From Herbaspirillum sp. AP02 (GTDB lineage: Bacteria > Pseudomonadota > Gammaproteobacteria > Burkholderiales > Burkholderiaceae_D), in the NCBI RefSeq assembly GCF_015767275.1, contig NZ_JADWMY010000001.1, positions 372,001 through 436,000 of the forward strand: a DNA stretch of 64,000 nucleotides, read 5' to 3'. The translations under genes were made by a program, and so were the position numbers. Below, piece by piece: positions 8,145 through 15,765 of this stretch; position 1 is the first letter of the stretch; each line of letters begins with the position of its first letter. The notes under the pieces were generated by a model, which saw only the letters and a program-made list of their open reading frames with translations, had not been told where the DNA came from and searched no databases.

Positions 8145-8900
8145 TTACTCGCTCTTGCCGAACCACTTATCGGTCAATGCGGTATAGGTGCCATTGACGC
8201 GCAGGGTCTGCAAGGCCTTGTTGAGTTGCTCGGCCAGTTCGGTATCGCCCTTGCGCATGGCATAACCATACAGCTCGGTGGTCAGTCCCTTGTCCAGCAC
8301 GCGGACCTGCGGCTGGGTACGGGCATACTCCACCGCCGCCGGGCGGCCGGTCACCACTGCATTGACGCGGCCGGTGGCCAGCAGGTCGAACATGGCCTGG
8401 TTCTTTTCCACTTCCACGCGCTCGACGCCCGGGTAGTTGTCCTTCAGGTAGCTGACCGACTTGGTGCCCACCTGGACCGAGACACGCTTGCCCTTGTTGA
8501 GGTCGTCCGGCACCTTGATGCTGGTATCGTCACGACGCACCAGCACGGCCAGGCCGCCCCGGTAGTAGGGATCGCTGAAGTTGACCACCTTGCGGCGCTC
8601 GTCGGTCATGTAGATGGCCGATGCGGCGATGTCAAAGCGGTTGGAGATCAGGCCGGGAATCAGGCCCTTGAAGTCGATATCGACCCACTGGACCTTCTTG
8701 CCCATGGTCTTGGCCAGAGCTTCGATCAGTTCGATGTCGAAACCGGTGCGCTTGCCGTCCTTGACGAATTCCATCGGCGGGAAGGTGGCATCGGTGCCGA
8801 CACGGATCACGTTGTCGGCAGCATGGGCAGCCGGCATGGCGGCCGTCAGCATGGCCAGGCTGGCGGTAAAGGCGCAAAGAAGCTTGGAAATCTTCATCAT
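8145..8900 (-). CDS. Polar amino acid ABC transporter substrate-binding protein
   Basis: About 251 aa, family 3 periplasmic binding protein (SBP_bac_3). A signal peptide (MMKISKLLCAFTASLAML, ending AAHA) precedes DNVIRVGTDATFPPMEFV, the canonical ligand-binding opening. FDIELIEALAKTMG and DIAASAIYMTDERRK are further family landmarks. GAGGAA precedes two adjacent ATGs at 8900 and 8897; either may be used. The gene leads the transporter part of the hut block, after the IclR gene on the same strand. The ligand is probably histidine or a histidine breakdown product, judged from the neighbours only. Confidence 0.92.
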   Translation of the reverse strand: MMKISKLLCAFTASLAMLTAAMPAAHAADNVIRVGTDATFPPMEFVKDGKRTGFDIELIEALAKTMGKKVQWVDIDFKGLIPGLISNRFDIAASAIYMTDERRKVVNFSDPYYRGGLAVLVRRDDTSIKVPDDLNKGKRVSVQVGTKSVSYLKDNYPGVERVEVEKNQAMFDLLATGRVNAVVTGRPAAVEYARTQPQVRVLDKGLTTELYGYAMRKGDTELAEQLNKALQTLRVNGTYTALTDKWFGKSE

Positions 8901-9017
8901 GAGTTCCTCAATAGAAACGACGACATGGACTGGACGCCGGAGCATTCCGGCGCGATGGACTGCAAATCCCTAGGGCATCCAGCCGGCGCCGCACGAGGAC
9001 GGCGCGACCGGGCAAGC

Positions 9018-9755
9018 TTAAAAACGATTACAGATGCGTTGCGCCGCTTCCACCGTCATGCGCACCAGTTCCTGCTCGCGGTTACCCACACGCAGTGCCG
9101 GGGCCATCAGGGTGATGGTGCCTTCCAGGCGCCCATTGGACGTCATGATGGGAACGGACACGCCCCACACGCCCAGGTCGACTTCGCTCTCGCTGATGCA
9201 ATAGCCGCGACGGCGGATTTCGTCGAGCTGGGCTTCCAGCGCGGCGGCCTCTTCTGGTTTGTCGACAAGCTGGTCGGCCAAAAGCTTCTGTTGCAGCTTG
9301 CGCGGCATGAAGGCCAGCAGACTCTTGGCCGAGGCGCCCTTGAGCAGCGGATGCGCCCTGCCCTTGGTGAAGGAACAGCGCAGCGGCTGGTCGCTTTCTT
9401 CCATGGCGATGCACACCATCTGACCATTGATCGGTACCAGCAGGCCCACGCTTTCGCCGCTACGCTGGACCAGGGAAATGATTTCTTCCCGGCTCTGGCT
9501 GATCAGGTTGGAATTCTGGTCAAAACCCCAGGCCAGTTGCACACCCGTCGGGCCGGGCTCGAAGGTGCCCGAGTTCATATGCTCCTGCAGCAATCCCCAC
9601 TTCTTCAGCGAGGCCAGGTGGCGATAGACGGTACTGACCGGCTGTTGCACCATCGCAGCAATCTGCTTGGCACTCACGGGCTTGCCGGCACGAGCCACGC
9701 CTGCGAGGACGTGGAGTACGCGGTCAACAATGGTAGAGGTTTGTGGAGAGTCCAT
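9018..9755 (-). CDS. IclR-family transcriptional regulator
   Basis: The 245-aa protein has an N-terminal winged helix (about residues 8-68: STIVDRVLHVLAGVA, KQIAAMVQQPVSTVYRHLASL) and a C-terminal effector domain of the IclR type ending in AAQRICNRF. It lies upstream of and co-directional with the amino-acid transporter and hut genes, so it is the likely local regulator. No good Shine-Dalgarno sequence is visible before the ATG. The upstream intergenic DNA holds two inverted repeats that could be its operator. IclR regulators can activate or repress; the sequence does not decide this. Confidence 0.88.
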   Translation of the reverse strand: MDSPQTSTIVDRVLHVLAGVARAGKPVSAKQIAAMVQQPVSTVYRHLASLKKWGLLQEHMNSGTFEPGPTGVQLAWGFDQNSNLISQSREEIISLVQRSGESVGLLVPINGQMVCIAMEESDQPLRCSFTKGRAHPLLKGASAKSLLAFMPRKLQQKLLADQLVDKPEEAAALEAQLDEIRRRGYCISESEVDLGVWGVSVPIMTSNGRLEGTITLMAPALRVGNREQELVRMTVEAAQRICNRF

Positions 9756-9795
9756 GACGGAAATATAAGGTTAAATTCTCACTCTAGGTGAACGA

Positions 9796-9812
9796 TTCCC
9801 GCATATAGGGAA
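9796..9812. promoter_or_regulatory. Inverted repeat in the iclR/gntR intergenic region
   Basis: TTCCC-N7-GGGAA, centred about 50 bp upstream of the iclR start. Length and spacing suit an IclR-family dimer; the assignment is inference from position. Confidence 0.4.
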
Positions 9813-9860
9813 ATAATTTGAAAAAATTTGAAAGGACATTTCACGTATTCCCAAGCGGCG

Positions 9861-9876
9861 GGTGAATTTTCTCACC
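9861..9876. promoter_or_regulatory. Inverted repeat GGTGA-N6-TCACC
   Basis: A perfect 5-bp dyad with 6-bp spacer in the AT-rich divergent region between the IclR and GntR genes. A related TCAC-N5-GTGA lies at 9779-9791 near the iclR start. Together they may form an operator pair, but I cannot assign the regulator. Confidence 0.35.
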
Positions 9877-9932
9877 TGTAACGAAAATTTCCTCATGCTA
9901 TTTTTTTACTACCTGGTGCCTAAATTGTTTCG

Positions 9933-9942
9933 GTGTCGACAC
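9933..9942. promoter_or_regulatory. Putative GntR operator, distal copy
   Basis: GTGTCGACAC, a perfect 10-bp palindrome, upstream of the gntR gene. The core TGTCGACA recurs 63 bp downstream at 9997-10004. A -10-like TATGAT lies between them at 9968-9973. Paired short palindromes flanking a promoter fit an autoregulating FCD-type GntR protein. Confidence 0.65.
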
Positions 9943-9996
9943 TTCTTTCATTTTTTAATCAAAGTGCTATGATTAACGCCATAAAATCACACAGAT

Positions 9997-10004
9997 TGTC
10001 GACA
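9997..10004. promoter_or_regulatory. Putative GntR operator, proximal copy
   Basis: TGTCGACA palindrome (within TTGTCGACAC), 14 bp before the gntR start codon. Together with the copy at 9933 it brackets the likely promoter; the centre-to-centre distance of 63 bp is about six helical turns, which would allow looping. Confidence 0.65.
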
Positions 10005-10017
10005 CGGTGAAAATGAG

Positions 10018-10740
10018 ATGAGTGAGCTGATTGCACTGCCGAGTACCGAACGCGACGGAGAAACGCTCTCCGAACATGTGTTTCGCAAGATACAGAGCGC
10101 CATCGTGCAAGGCGAGATCGCTCCCGGCAGCAAGATTTCCGAACCCGAACTGGCCCGTACTTACGGCATCAGCCGTGGGCCACTGCGTGAAGCCATCCAC
10201 CGCCTGGAGGGCCAGAACCTGCTGGTGCGGGTGCCCCACGTTGGCGCCCGGGTGGTGTCGCTGACCTTGGAGGGACTGGTGGAACTGTTCCAGATCCGCG
10301 AATCGCTGGAAGGCATGGCTTGTCGTCTGGCGGCCCAGCGCATGAGCCGCGCCGAGCTGGACGAACTGCGGCGGGTGCTGGACACGCATGAGAAGGATGA
10401 AGCCTTCCAGGCCGGGCGCGGCTACTACCAGCAGGAAGGCGACTACGACTTCCACTACAAGATCATCCAGGCCAGCGGCAACCAGATCCTGACCCGCATC
10501 CTCTGCGGTGAGCTGTACCAGTTGGCCCGGATGTACCGTATCCAGTATTCCGCCACCCCCAATCGCCCGCGCCAGGCGTTTGCCGAACACCACCGCATCC
10601 TCGATGCCCTGGCCGATGGCGATGGCGAGCTGGCCGATCTGCTCATGCGGCGCCACATCGGCGCTTCCCGCCGCAACATCGAACAGCAGATCGCGCAAGG
10701 CGTGACTGGCAGCATCAGCAACAAGCGCGACCGGGCCTGA
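10018..10740 (+). CDS. GntR-family (FCD) regulator of the methylcitrate genes
   Basis: The 240-aa protein has an N-terminal winged helix (about residues 17-80, SEPELARTYGISRGPLREAIHRLEGQ being the recognition helix region) and a C-terminal FCD ligand domain with conserved acidic and histidine positions (DYDFHYKII, AFAEHHRIL). It is 66 bp upstream of acnD in the same direction, so it is probably autoregulated and controls acnD-prpF. The ligand is likely a methylcitrate-cycle intermediate, inferred from context. The ribosome site before the ATG is weak. Confidence 0.9.
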   Translation: MSELIALPSTERDGETLSEHVFRKIQSAIVQGEIAPGSKISEPELARTYGISRGPLREAIHRLEGQNLLVRVPHVGARVVSLTLEGLVELFQIRESLEGMACRLAAQRMSRAELDELRRVLDTHEKDEAFQAGRGYYQQEGDYDFHYKIIQASGNQILTRILCGELYQLARMYRIQYSATPNRPRQAFAEHHRILDALADGDGELADLLMRRHIGASRRNIEQQIAQGVTGSISNKRDRA

Positions 10741-10806
10741 ACGGCATCCACCTTAGCGACCGCAGCGATTACCACCATTCCATCAACGAGACACGAGCCA
10801 ACTGCC

Positions 10807-13428
10807 ATGAATACCCAATATCGCAAGCCCCTGCCCGGCACCCGCCTGGACTATTTCGATGCCCGCGCTGCGGTGGAAGCCATCCGTGCCGGCGCCTGGG
10901 AAGGACTGCCCTACACTTCCCGCGTACTGGCCGAGAACCTGGTGCGGCGCTGCGACCCGGCCACGCTGACCGATTCGCTGCGTCAGCTCATCGAACGCAA
11001 GCGCGAACTGGACTTCCCCTGGTTCCCGGCGCGCGTGGTCTGCCACGACATCCTGGGTCAGACCGCACTGGTGGACCTGGCCGGACTGCGTGATGCGATT
11101 GCCGACATGGGGGGCGACCCGGCCAAGGTCAACCCGGTGGTGCCGGTGCAATTGATCGTGGACCATTCGCTGGCGGTGGAATGTGGCGGCGACGATCCGC
11201 AGGCCTTCGAAAAGAACCGTGCCATCGAGGATCGCCGCAACGAGGACCGTTTCCACTTCATCGACTGGACCAAGCTGGCTTTCGAGAACATGGAGGTGAT
11301 CCCGCCTGGCAACGGCATCATGCACCAGATCAACCTGGAGAAAATGTCGCCGGTGATCCATGCCAAGGACGGCGTGGCCTTCCCCGATACCCTGGTCGGC
11401 ACCGACAGCCACACCCCGCACGTGGATGCGCTGGGCGTCATCGCCATCGGCGTGGGCGGCCTGGAAGCCGAAAACGTCATGCTGGGCCGCGCCTCCTGGA
11501 TGCGCCTGCCCGACATCATCGGCGTGGAACTGAGCGGTCGTCGCCAGCCTGGCATCACCGCCACCGACATCGTGCTCTCGCTGACCGAATTCCTGCGCAA
11601 GCAGAAGGTGGTGGGCGCTTATCTGGAGTTCTACGGCGACGGCGCCGCCAGCCTGACCCTGGGCGACCGCGCCACCATCTCCAACATGGCCCCGGAGTAT
11701 GGTGCGACCGCCGCCATGTTCTCCATCGACCAGCAGACCATCGACTATCTCAAGCTGACCGGCCGTGACGACGAGCAGGTCAAGCTGGTGGAGACCTATG
11801 CCAAGGAAGCCGGCCTCTGGGCCGACACCCTGACCAAGGCTGAGTACGAGCGCGTGCTGCACTTCGACCTCTCCACGGTGGTACGTACGCTGGCCGGTCC
11901 CAGCAATCCGCACAAGCGCCTGCCGGTCTCCGAACTGGCCGCACAGGGCATCGCCGGCAAGGTCGAGAACGAACCGGGCAAGATGCCCGACGGCGCTGTC
12001 ATCATCGCCGCCATCACCAGTTGCACCAACACCAGCAATCCGCGCAACGTCATCGCCGCCGCCCTCCTCGCGCGCAATGCCAACCGCCTGGGCCTGACGC
12101 GCAAGCCCTGGGTCAAGAGCTCGCTGGCACCTGGCTCCAAGGCGGTCGAACTGTACCTGGACGAAGCCGGCCTGACCGCCGACCTGGAAAAGCTGGGCTT
12201 CGGTATCGTGGCCTTCGCCTGCACCACCTGCAACGGCATGTCCGGCGCACTCGACCCGAAGATTCAGCAAGAGATCATCGAGCGTGACCTCTATAGCACC
12301 GCCGTGCTATCCGGCAACCGCAACTTCGACGGCCGCATTCACCCCTACGCCAAGCAAGCCTTCCTGGCCTCGCCCCCGCTGGTGGTGGCCTATGCGATTG
12401 CCGGCACCATCCGCTTCGACATCGAGCAGGATGTGCTGGGCAGGTCGGCCGACGGCCGCGAGATTCGCCTGAAGGACATCTGGCCCAGCGACGAGGAGAT
12501 CGACGCCGTGGTCGCGACCGCTGTCAAGCCGCAGCAGTTCCGCAACGTCTACACGCCGATGTTTGCAGCCCGCGTGGACCGCAGCCAGTCGGTCAACCCG
12601 CTGTACGACTGGCGCGCGCAGAGCACCTACATCCGCCGCCCCCCCTACTGGGAAGGTGCGCTGGCCGGCGAACGCACGCTCTCGGGCATGCGCCCGCTGG
12701 CCGTGTTGGGCGATAACATCACCACCGACCACCTGTCGCCCTCCAACGCCATCCTGCTCGATAGCGCAGCCGGCGAGTACCTGGCCAAGATGGGCCTGCC
12801 GGAAGAAGACTTCAATTCCTACGCCACCCACCGCGGTGACCACCTGACCGCGCAGCGCGCCACCTTTGCCAATCCCAAACTGTTCAACGAAATGGTGAAG
12901 AAGGCCGACGGCAGCGTGCAGCAAGGCTCGCTGGCCCGCCTGGAACCGGAAGGCCGTGTCCTGCGCATGTGGGAAACCATCGAAGCCTACATGGAACGCA
13001 AGCAGCCGCTGATCATCATCGCCGGTGCCGACTACGGCCAGGGTTCCTCGCGTGACTGGGCCGCCAAGGGCGTGCGCCTGGCCGGTGTGGAAGCGATCGT
13101 GGCCGAGGGCTTCGAACGCATCCACCGTACCAATCTGATCGGCATGGGTGTGCTGCCGCTGGAGTTCAAGGCCGGCGAGAACCGCAATACCTATGGCATC
13201 GACGGTACCGAAACCTATGACGTCATCGGCCAGCGCCGTCCGCGCGCTGACCTGACCCTGGTCATCCATCGCAAGAACGGCGAACGCGTCGAAGTGCCGG
13301 TGACCTGCCGTCTCGATACCGCCGAAGAAGTCTCCATCTACGAAGCCGGCGGCGTGCTGCAACGCTTCGCCCAGGATTTCCTGGAAGCCTCCGCCAGTGC
13401 CGGCCAGAACGCAAAGGAACAAGCATGA
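10807..13428 (+). CDS. acnD: 2-methylcitrate dehydratase (Fe/S-dependent) AcnD
   Basis: The 873-aa aconitase-superfamily enzyme works in propionate breakdown. With PrpF it replaces PrpD in turning 2-methylcitrate into 2-methyl-cis-aconitate. The [4Fe-4S] cysteines are visible in AITSCTNTSNP and FACTTCNGMSG; substrate-binding blocks include DSHTPHVDALGVIAIGVGG and ADYGQGSSRDWAAKG. The adjacent prpF and its overlap (ATGA) with this gene distinguish AcnD from housekeeping AcnA. prpB and prpC are not in this window although they commonly sit with acnD; they may be elsewhere. No strong Shine-Dalgarno sequence precedes the ATG. Confidence 0.93.
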   Translation: MNTQYRKPLPGTRLDYFDARAAVEAIRAGAWEGLPYTSRVLAENLVRRCDPATLTDSLRQLIERKRELDFPWFPARVVCHDILGQTALVDLAGLRDAIADMGGDPAKVNPVVPVQLIVDHSLAVECGGDDPQAFEKNRAIEDRRNEDRFHFIDWTKLAFENMEVIPPGNGIMHQINLEKMSPVIHAKDGVAFPDTLVGTDSHTPHVDALGVIAIGVGGLEAENVMLGRASWMRLPDIIGVELSGRRQPGITATDIVLSLTEFLRKQKVVGAYLEFYGDGAASLTLGDRATISNMAPEYGATAAMFSIDQQTIDYLKLTGRDDEQVKLVETYAKEAGLWADTLTKAEYERVLHFDLSTVVRTLAGPSNPHKRLPVSELAAQGIAGKVENEPGKMPDGAVIIAAITSCTNTSNPRNVIAAALLARNANRLGLTRKPWVKSSLAPGSKAVELYLDEAGLTADLEKLGFGIVAFACTTCNGMSGALDPKIQQEIIERDLYSTAVLSGNRNFDGRIHPYAKQAFLASPPLVVAYAIAGTIRFDIEQDVLGRSADGREIRLKDIWPSDEEIDAVVATAVKPQQFRNVYTPMFAARVDRSQSVNPLYDWRAQSTYIRRPPYWEGALAGERTLSGMRPLAVLGDNITTDHLSPSNAILLDSAAGEYLAKMGLPEEDFNSYATHRGDHLTAQRATFANPKLFNEMVKKADGSVQQGSLARLEPEGRVLRMWETIEAYMERKQPLIIIAGADYGQGSSRDWAAKGVRLAGVEAIVAEGFERIHRTNLIGMGVLPLEFKAGENRNTYGIDGTETYDVIGQRRPRADLTLVIHRKNGERVEVPVTCRLDTAEEVSIYEAGGVLQRFAQDFLEASASAGQNAKEQA

Positions 13429-14615
13429 GCCAGGTCTCGCAAATCCGCATTCCCGCCACCTACCTGCGTGGCGGCACCAGCAAGGGCGTCTTCTTCAAGC
13501 TGGACGACCTGCCCGAGGCCGCCCGCGTGCCGGGCCGCGCCCGCGACAAGCTGCTCCAGCGCGTCATCGGCAGCCCCGACCCCTATGGCAAACAGATCGA
13601 TGGCATGGGTGGCGCCACCTCCAGTACCAGCAAGACGGTCATCATCGCCCGCAGCGAGCGCCCGGGACATGACGTCGACTACCTCTTCGGTCAGGTCTCC
13701 ATCGACCAGGACTTCGTGGACTGGAGCGGCAATTGCGGCAACCTGTCGGCCGCCGTCGGCCCCTTTGCCATCGCTGCCGGTCTGGTCGATCCCTCCAAGG
13801 TGCCGCAGGATGGCGTGGCCGTCATCACCATCTGGCAGGCCAACATCGGCAAGACCATCGTGGCCCATGTGCCGGTACGCGGTGGCCAGGTGCAGGAGAC
13901 GGGGGATTTCGAACTGGACGGGGTGACCTTCCCGGCCGCCGAAGTGCAGCTGGAATTCATGGACCCGGCCGCCGAGGAAGATGGAGCGGGCGGCGCCATG
14001 TTCCCCACCGGGAACGTGGTCGATACCCTGGACGTGCCCGGCGTGGGCAGCTTCCAGGCGACCATGATCAATGCCGGTATCCCGACCATCTTCCTCAATG
14101 CGGAAGAGATCGGCTACACCGGCACCGAGCTGCAGGACGCCATCAACAGTGACCCCGCCGCCCTGGCCCGCTTCGAGACCATCCGTGCCCATGGCGCCAT
14201 CCGCATGGGACTGATTGCCAAGGTGGAAGAAGCCGCCACCCGCCAGCACACCCCCAAGGTCGCCTTCGTGGCCAAGCCCAAGGAATATGCTTCCTCCAGC
14301 GGCAAGACGGTCGGCGTGAAGGATACCGATGTGCTGGTACGCGCCATGTCCATGGGCAAGCTGCACCACGCCATGATGGGGACCGCAGCGGTGGCCATTG
14401 GCACGGCTGCGGCCATTCCCGGGACATTGGTCAACCTGGCCGCCGGTGGCGGCGAGCGCAACAGCGTGCGCTTCGGCCATCCCTCGGGCACCCTGCGCGT
14501 AGGGGCCGAAGCCCGGCTGGAAGACGGTCAGTGGGTGGTCACCAAGGCCATCATGAGCCGCAGTGCGCGTGTGCTGATGGAAGGTTGGGTGCGGGTGCCG
14601 GGCGACGCGTTCTAA
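13425..14615 (+). CDS. prpF: 2-methylaconitate cis-trans isomerase PrpF
   Basis: The 396-aa protein isomerises the 2-methylaconitate made by AcnD to the form used by aconitase in the methylcitrate cycle. Family landmarks are the opening IPATYLRGGTSKGVFF, DGMGGATSSTSKTVII, DWSGNCGNLSAAVGPFAI (a conserved Cys between two half-domains) and the glycine-rich VNLAAGGGERNSVRFGHPSG near the C-terminus. The fold is diaminopimelate epimerase-like. It starts inside the acnD stop region (4-bp overlap), indicating coupled translation, and the transcript ends at the strong hairpin after 14650. Confidence 0.95.
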   Translation: MSQVSQIRIPATYLRGGTSKGVFFKLDDLPEAARVPGRARDKLLQRVIGSPDPYGKQIDGMGGATSSTSKTVIIARSERPGHDVDYLFGQVSIDQDFVDWSGNCGNLSAAVGPFAIAAGLVDPSKVPQDGVAVITIWQANIGKTIVAHVPVRGGQVQETGDFELDGVTFPAAEVQLEFMDPAAEEDGAGGAMFPTGNVVDTLDVPGVGSFQATMINAGIPTIFLNAEEIGYTGTELQDAINSDPAALARFETIRAHGAIRMGLIAKVEEAATRQHTPKVAFVAKPKEYASSSGKTVGVKDTDVLVRAMSMGKLHHAMMGTAAVAIGTAAAIPGTLVNLAAGGGERNSVRFGHPSGTLRVGAEARLEDGQWVVTKAIMSRSARVLMEGWVRVPGDAF

Positions 14616-14652
14616 GGAGCTGATCGCCTCTGGCCAGCCAGGACGCCAGCAC

Positions 14653-14691
14653 AAGGCACGCCGACGCACTGACGCGTCGGCGTGCCTTTTT
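14653..14691 (+). terminator. Strong intrinsic terminator after prpF
   Basis: A perfect 15-bp stem (14653-14667 with 14674-14688) with a 6-base loop ACTGAC, followed by T's to 14691. It closes the acnD-prpF transcript and lies between that operon and the convergent permease gene ending at 14715. Confidence 0.95.
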
Positions 14692-14714
14692 CATTGCTGG
14701 TGATTGGTGATTGG

Positions 14715-15725
14715 CTATTGCACGAAGAAGCGCACGCGGATCGCATCGATGGCCACGGCGATGAAGATCATCACGCCACCGATCATGCCCACGTAGAAGG
14801 ACGGCACATTGGTAATGGCCAGACCCACCTGTATCACCGTCAGCAACAGCACGCCACCGAGGATGCCCAACACGCTGCCACGCCCGCCGAATACGCTCAC
14901 GCCGCCGATGATGGGGGCAGCAATCGCATACAGCAGATAGCTCGCGCCCTGGTTGGAGGTGATGGCGATCTGCCAGGAGGCCAGCAGATAACCGGCAACA
15001 CCCGCCAGGAAGCCGGCCAGGGCATAGCAGATGATCTTGATCCGGTGCACCCGGATGCCGGCCGCATGCGAGGCCAGCGCATTGCCGCCCACCGCATAGA
15101 TGGAGCGACCCAGCACGGTCCGCCGCAGCAGCACCGACATCGCCAGCAAGGCCAGCACGAAAATTACGGGCATCACCGGCCAACCGTCCAGGGTGGCCGA
15201 ACCGATCCAGATATAGCCATCGTCGAGGTTGGTGATGGTCTTGCCCTGGGTCAGCGCCAGCAAGGCGCCCTGCAGCACGATCATCATGGACAGCGTCTGG
15301 ATCAGCGAGACCATGCGCAGTCGGGTGATGCACAGGCCGTTGAACCAGCCGATCAGGGTGGCCACCGCCACGCCGGCCAGCATGGTGATCCACCACGGCC
15401 CGCCGACGCTGGCATACAGCCAGGCGCCGATGGCCGAGGAAAAACCCAGGTTGGCCGGCAGCGACAGGTCGATCTCGCCCACCAGCAGCGGCAGGGCCAC
15501 TGCCAGTGCCAGCAGGCCCAGCACGGTGGCCTGGACCAGGATGTTCTGCAGGTTCATCACGCTGAGGAAGAACTGGCTGAACAGGCCGAAGCCCAGCACC
15601 AGGGCCACCAGCCAGATCCAGACCACATTGCGCAGTACCCAGCCCAGTACCTGGCGCGGTCGGCGTGGTCCTCTGGCGGGCTGGGCAGCGTCGGCAGCAT
15701 TGCCGATTTCTGTTGCGCTTGTCAT
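14715..15725 (-). CDS. Sugar ABC transporter permease (RbsC-like)
   Basis: A 336-aa inner-membrane permease of the BPD_transp_2 family with about ten hydrophobic segments. The start at 15725 follows AAGGAGA; upstream in-frame ATGs overlap the ATPase gene and lack a ribosome site. Recognisable regions are LPLLVGEIDLSLPANLGFSSAIGAW and the loop GRSIYAVGGNALASHAAGIRV, which contacts the ATPase in RbsC-type systems. It is the last gene of the leftward pentose/polyol operon. Confidence 0.92.
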   Translation of the reverse strand: MTSATEIGNAADAAQPARGPRRPRQVLGWVLRNVVWIWLVALVLGFGLFSQFFLSVMNLQNILVQATVLGLLALAVALPLLVGEIDLSLPANLGFSSAIGAWLYASVGGPWWITMLAGVAVATLIGWFNGLCITRLRMVSLIQTLSMMIVLQGALLALTQGKTITNLDDGYIWIGSATLDGWPVMPVIFVLALLAMSVLLRRTVLGRSIYAVGGNALASHAAGIRVHRIKIICYALAGFLAGVAGYLLASWQIAITSNQGASYLLYAIAAPIIGGVSVFGGRGSVLGILGGVLLLTVIQVGLAITNVPSFYVGMIGGVMIFIAVAIDAIRVRFFVQ

Positions 15726-15765
15726 GCGGGGGTCTCCTTTTTTCATGGTCTGTTCTGGGCGGCGC

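Noticed and set aside
8226-9791. Long rightward open frame (over 500 codons) across the binding-protein and IclR genes
   Set aside because: It is antisense to two well-recognised genes, has His/Gln-rich shadow composition and no ribosome site; it arises from GC-rich codon bias.
10783-12270. 495-codon leftward frame opposite acnD
   Set aside because: Antisense to the iron-sulfur enzyme gene; no protein-like features.
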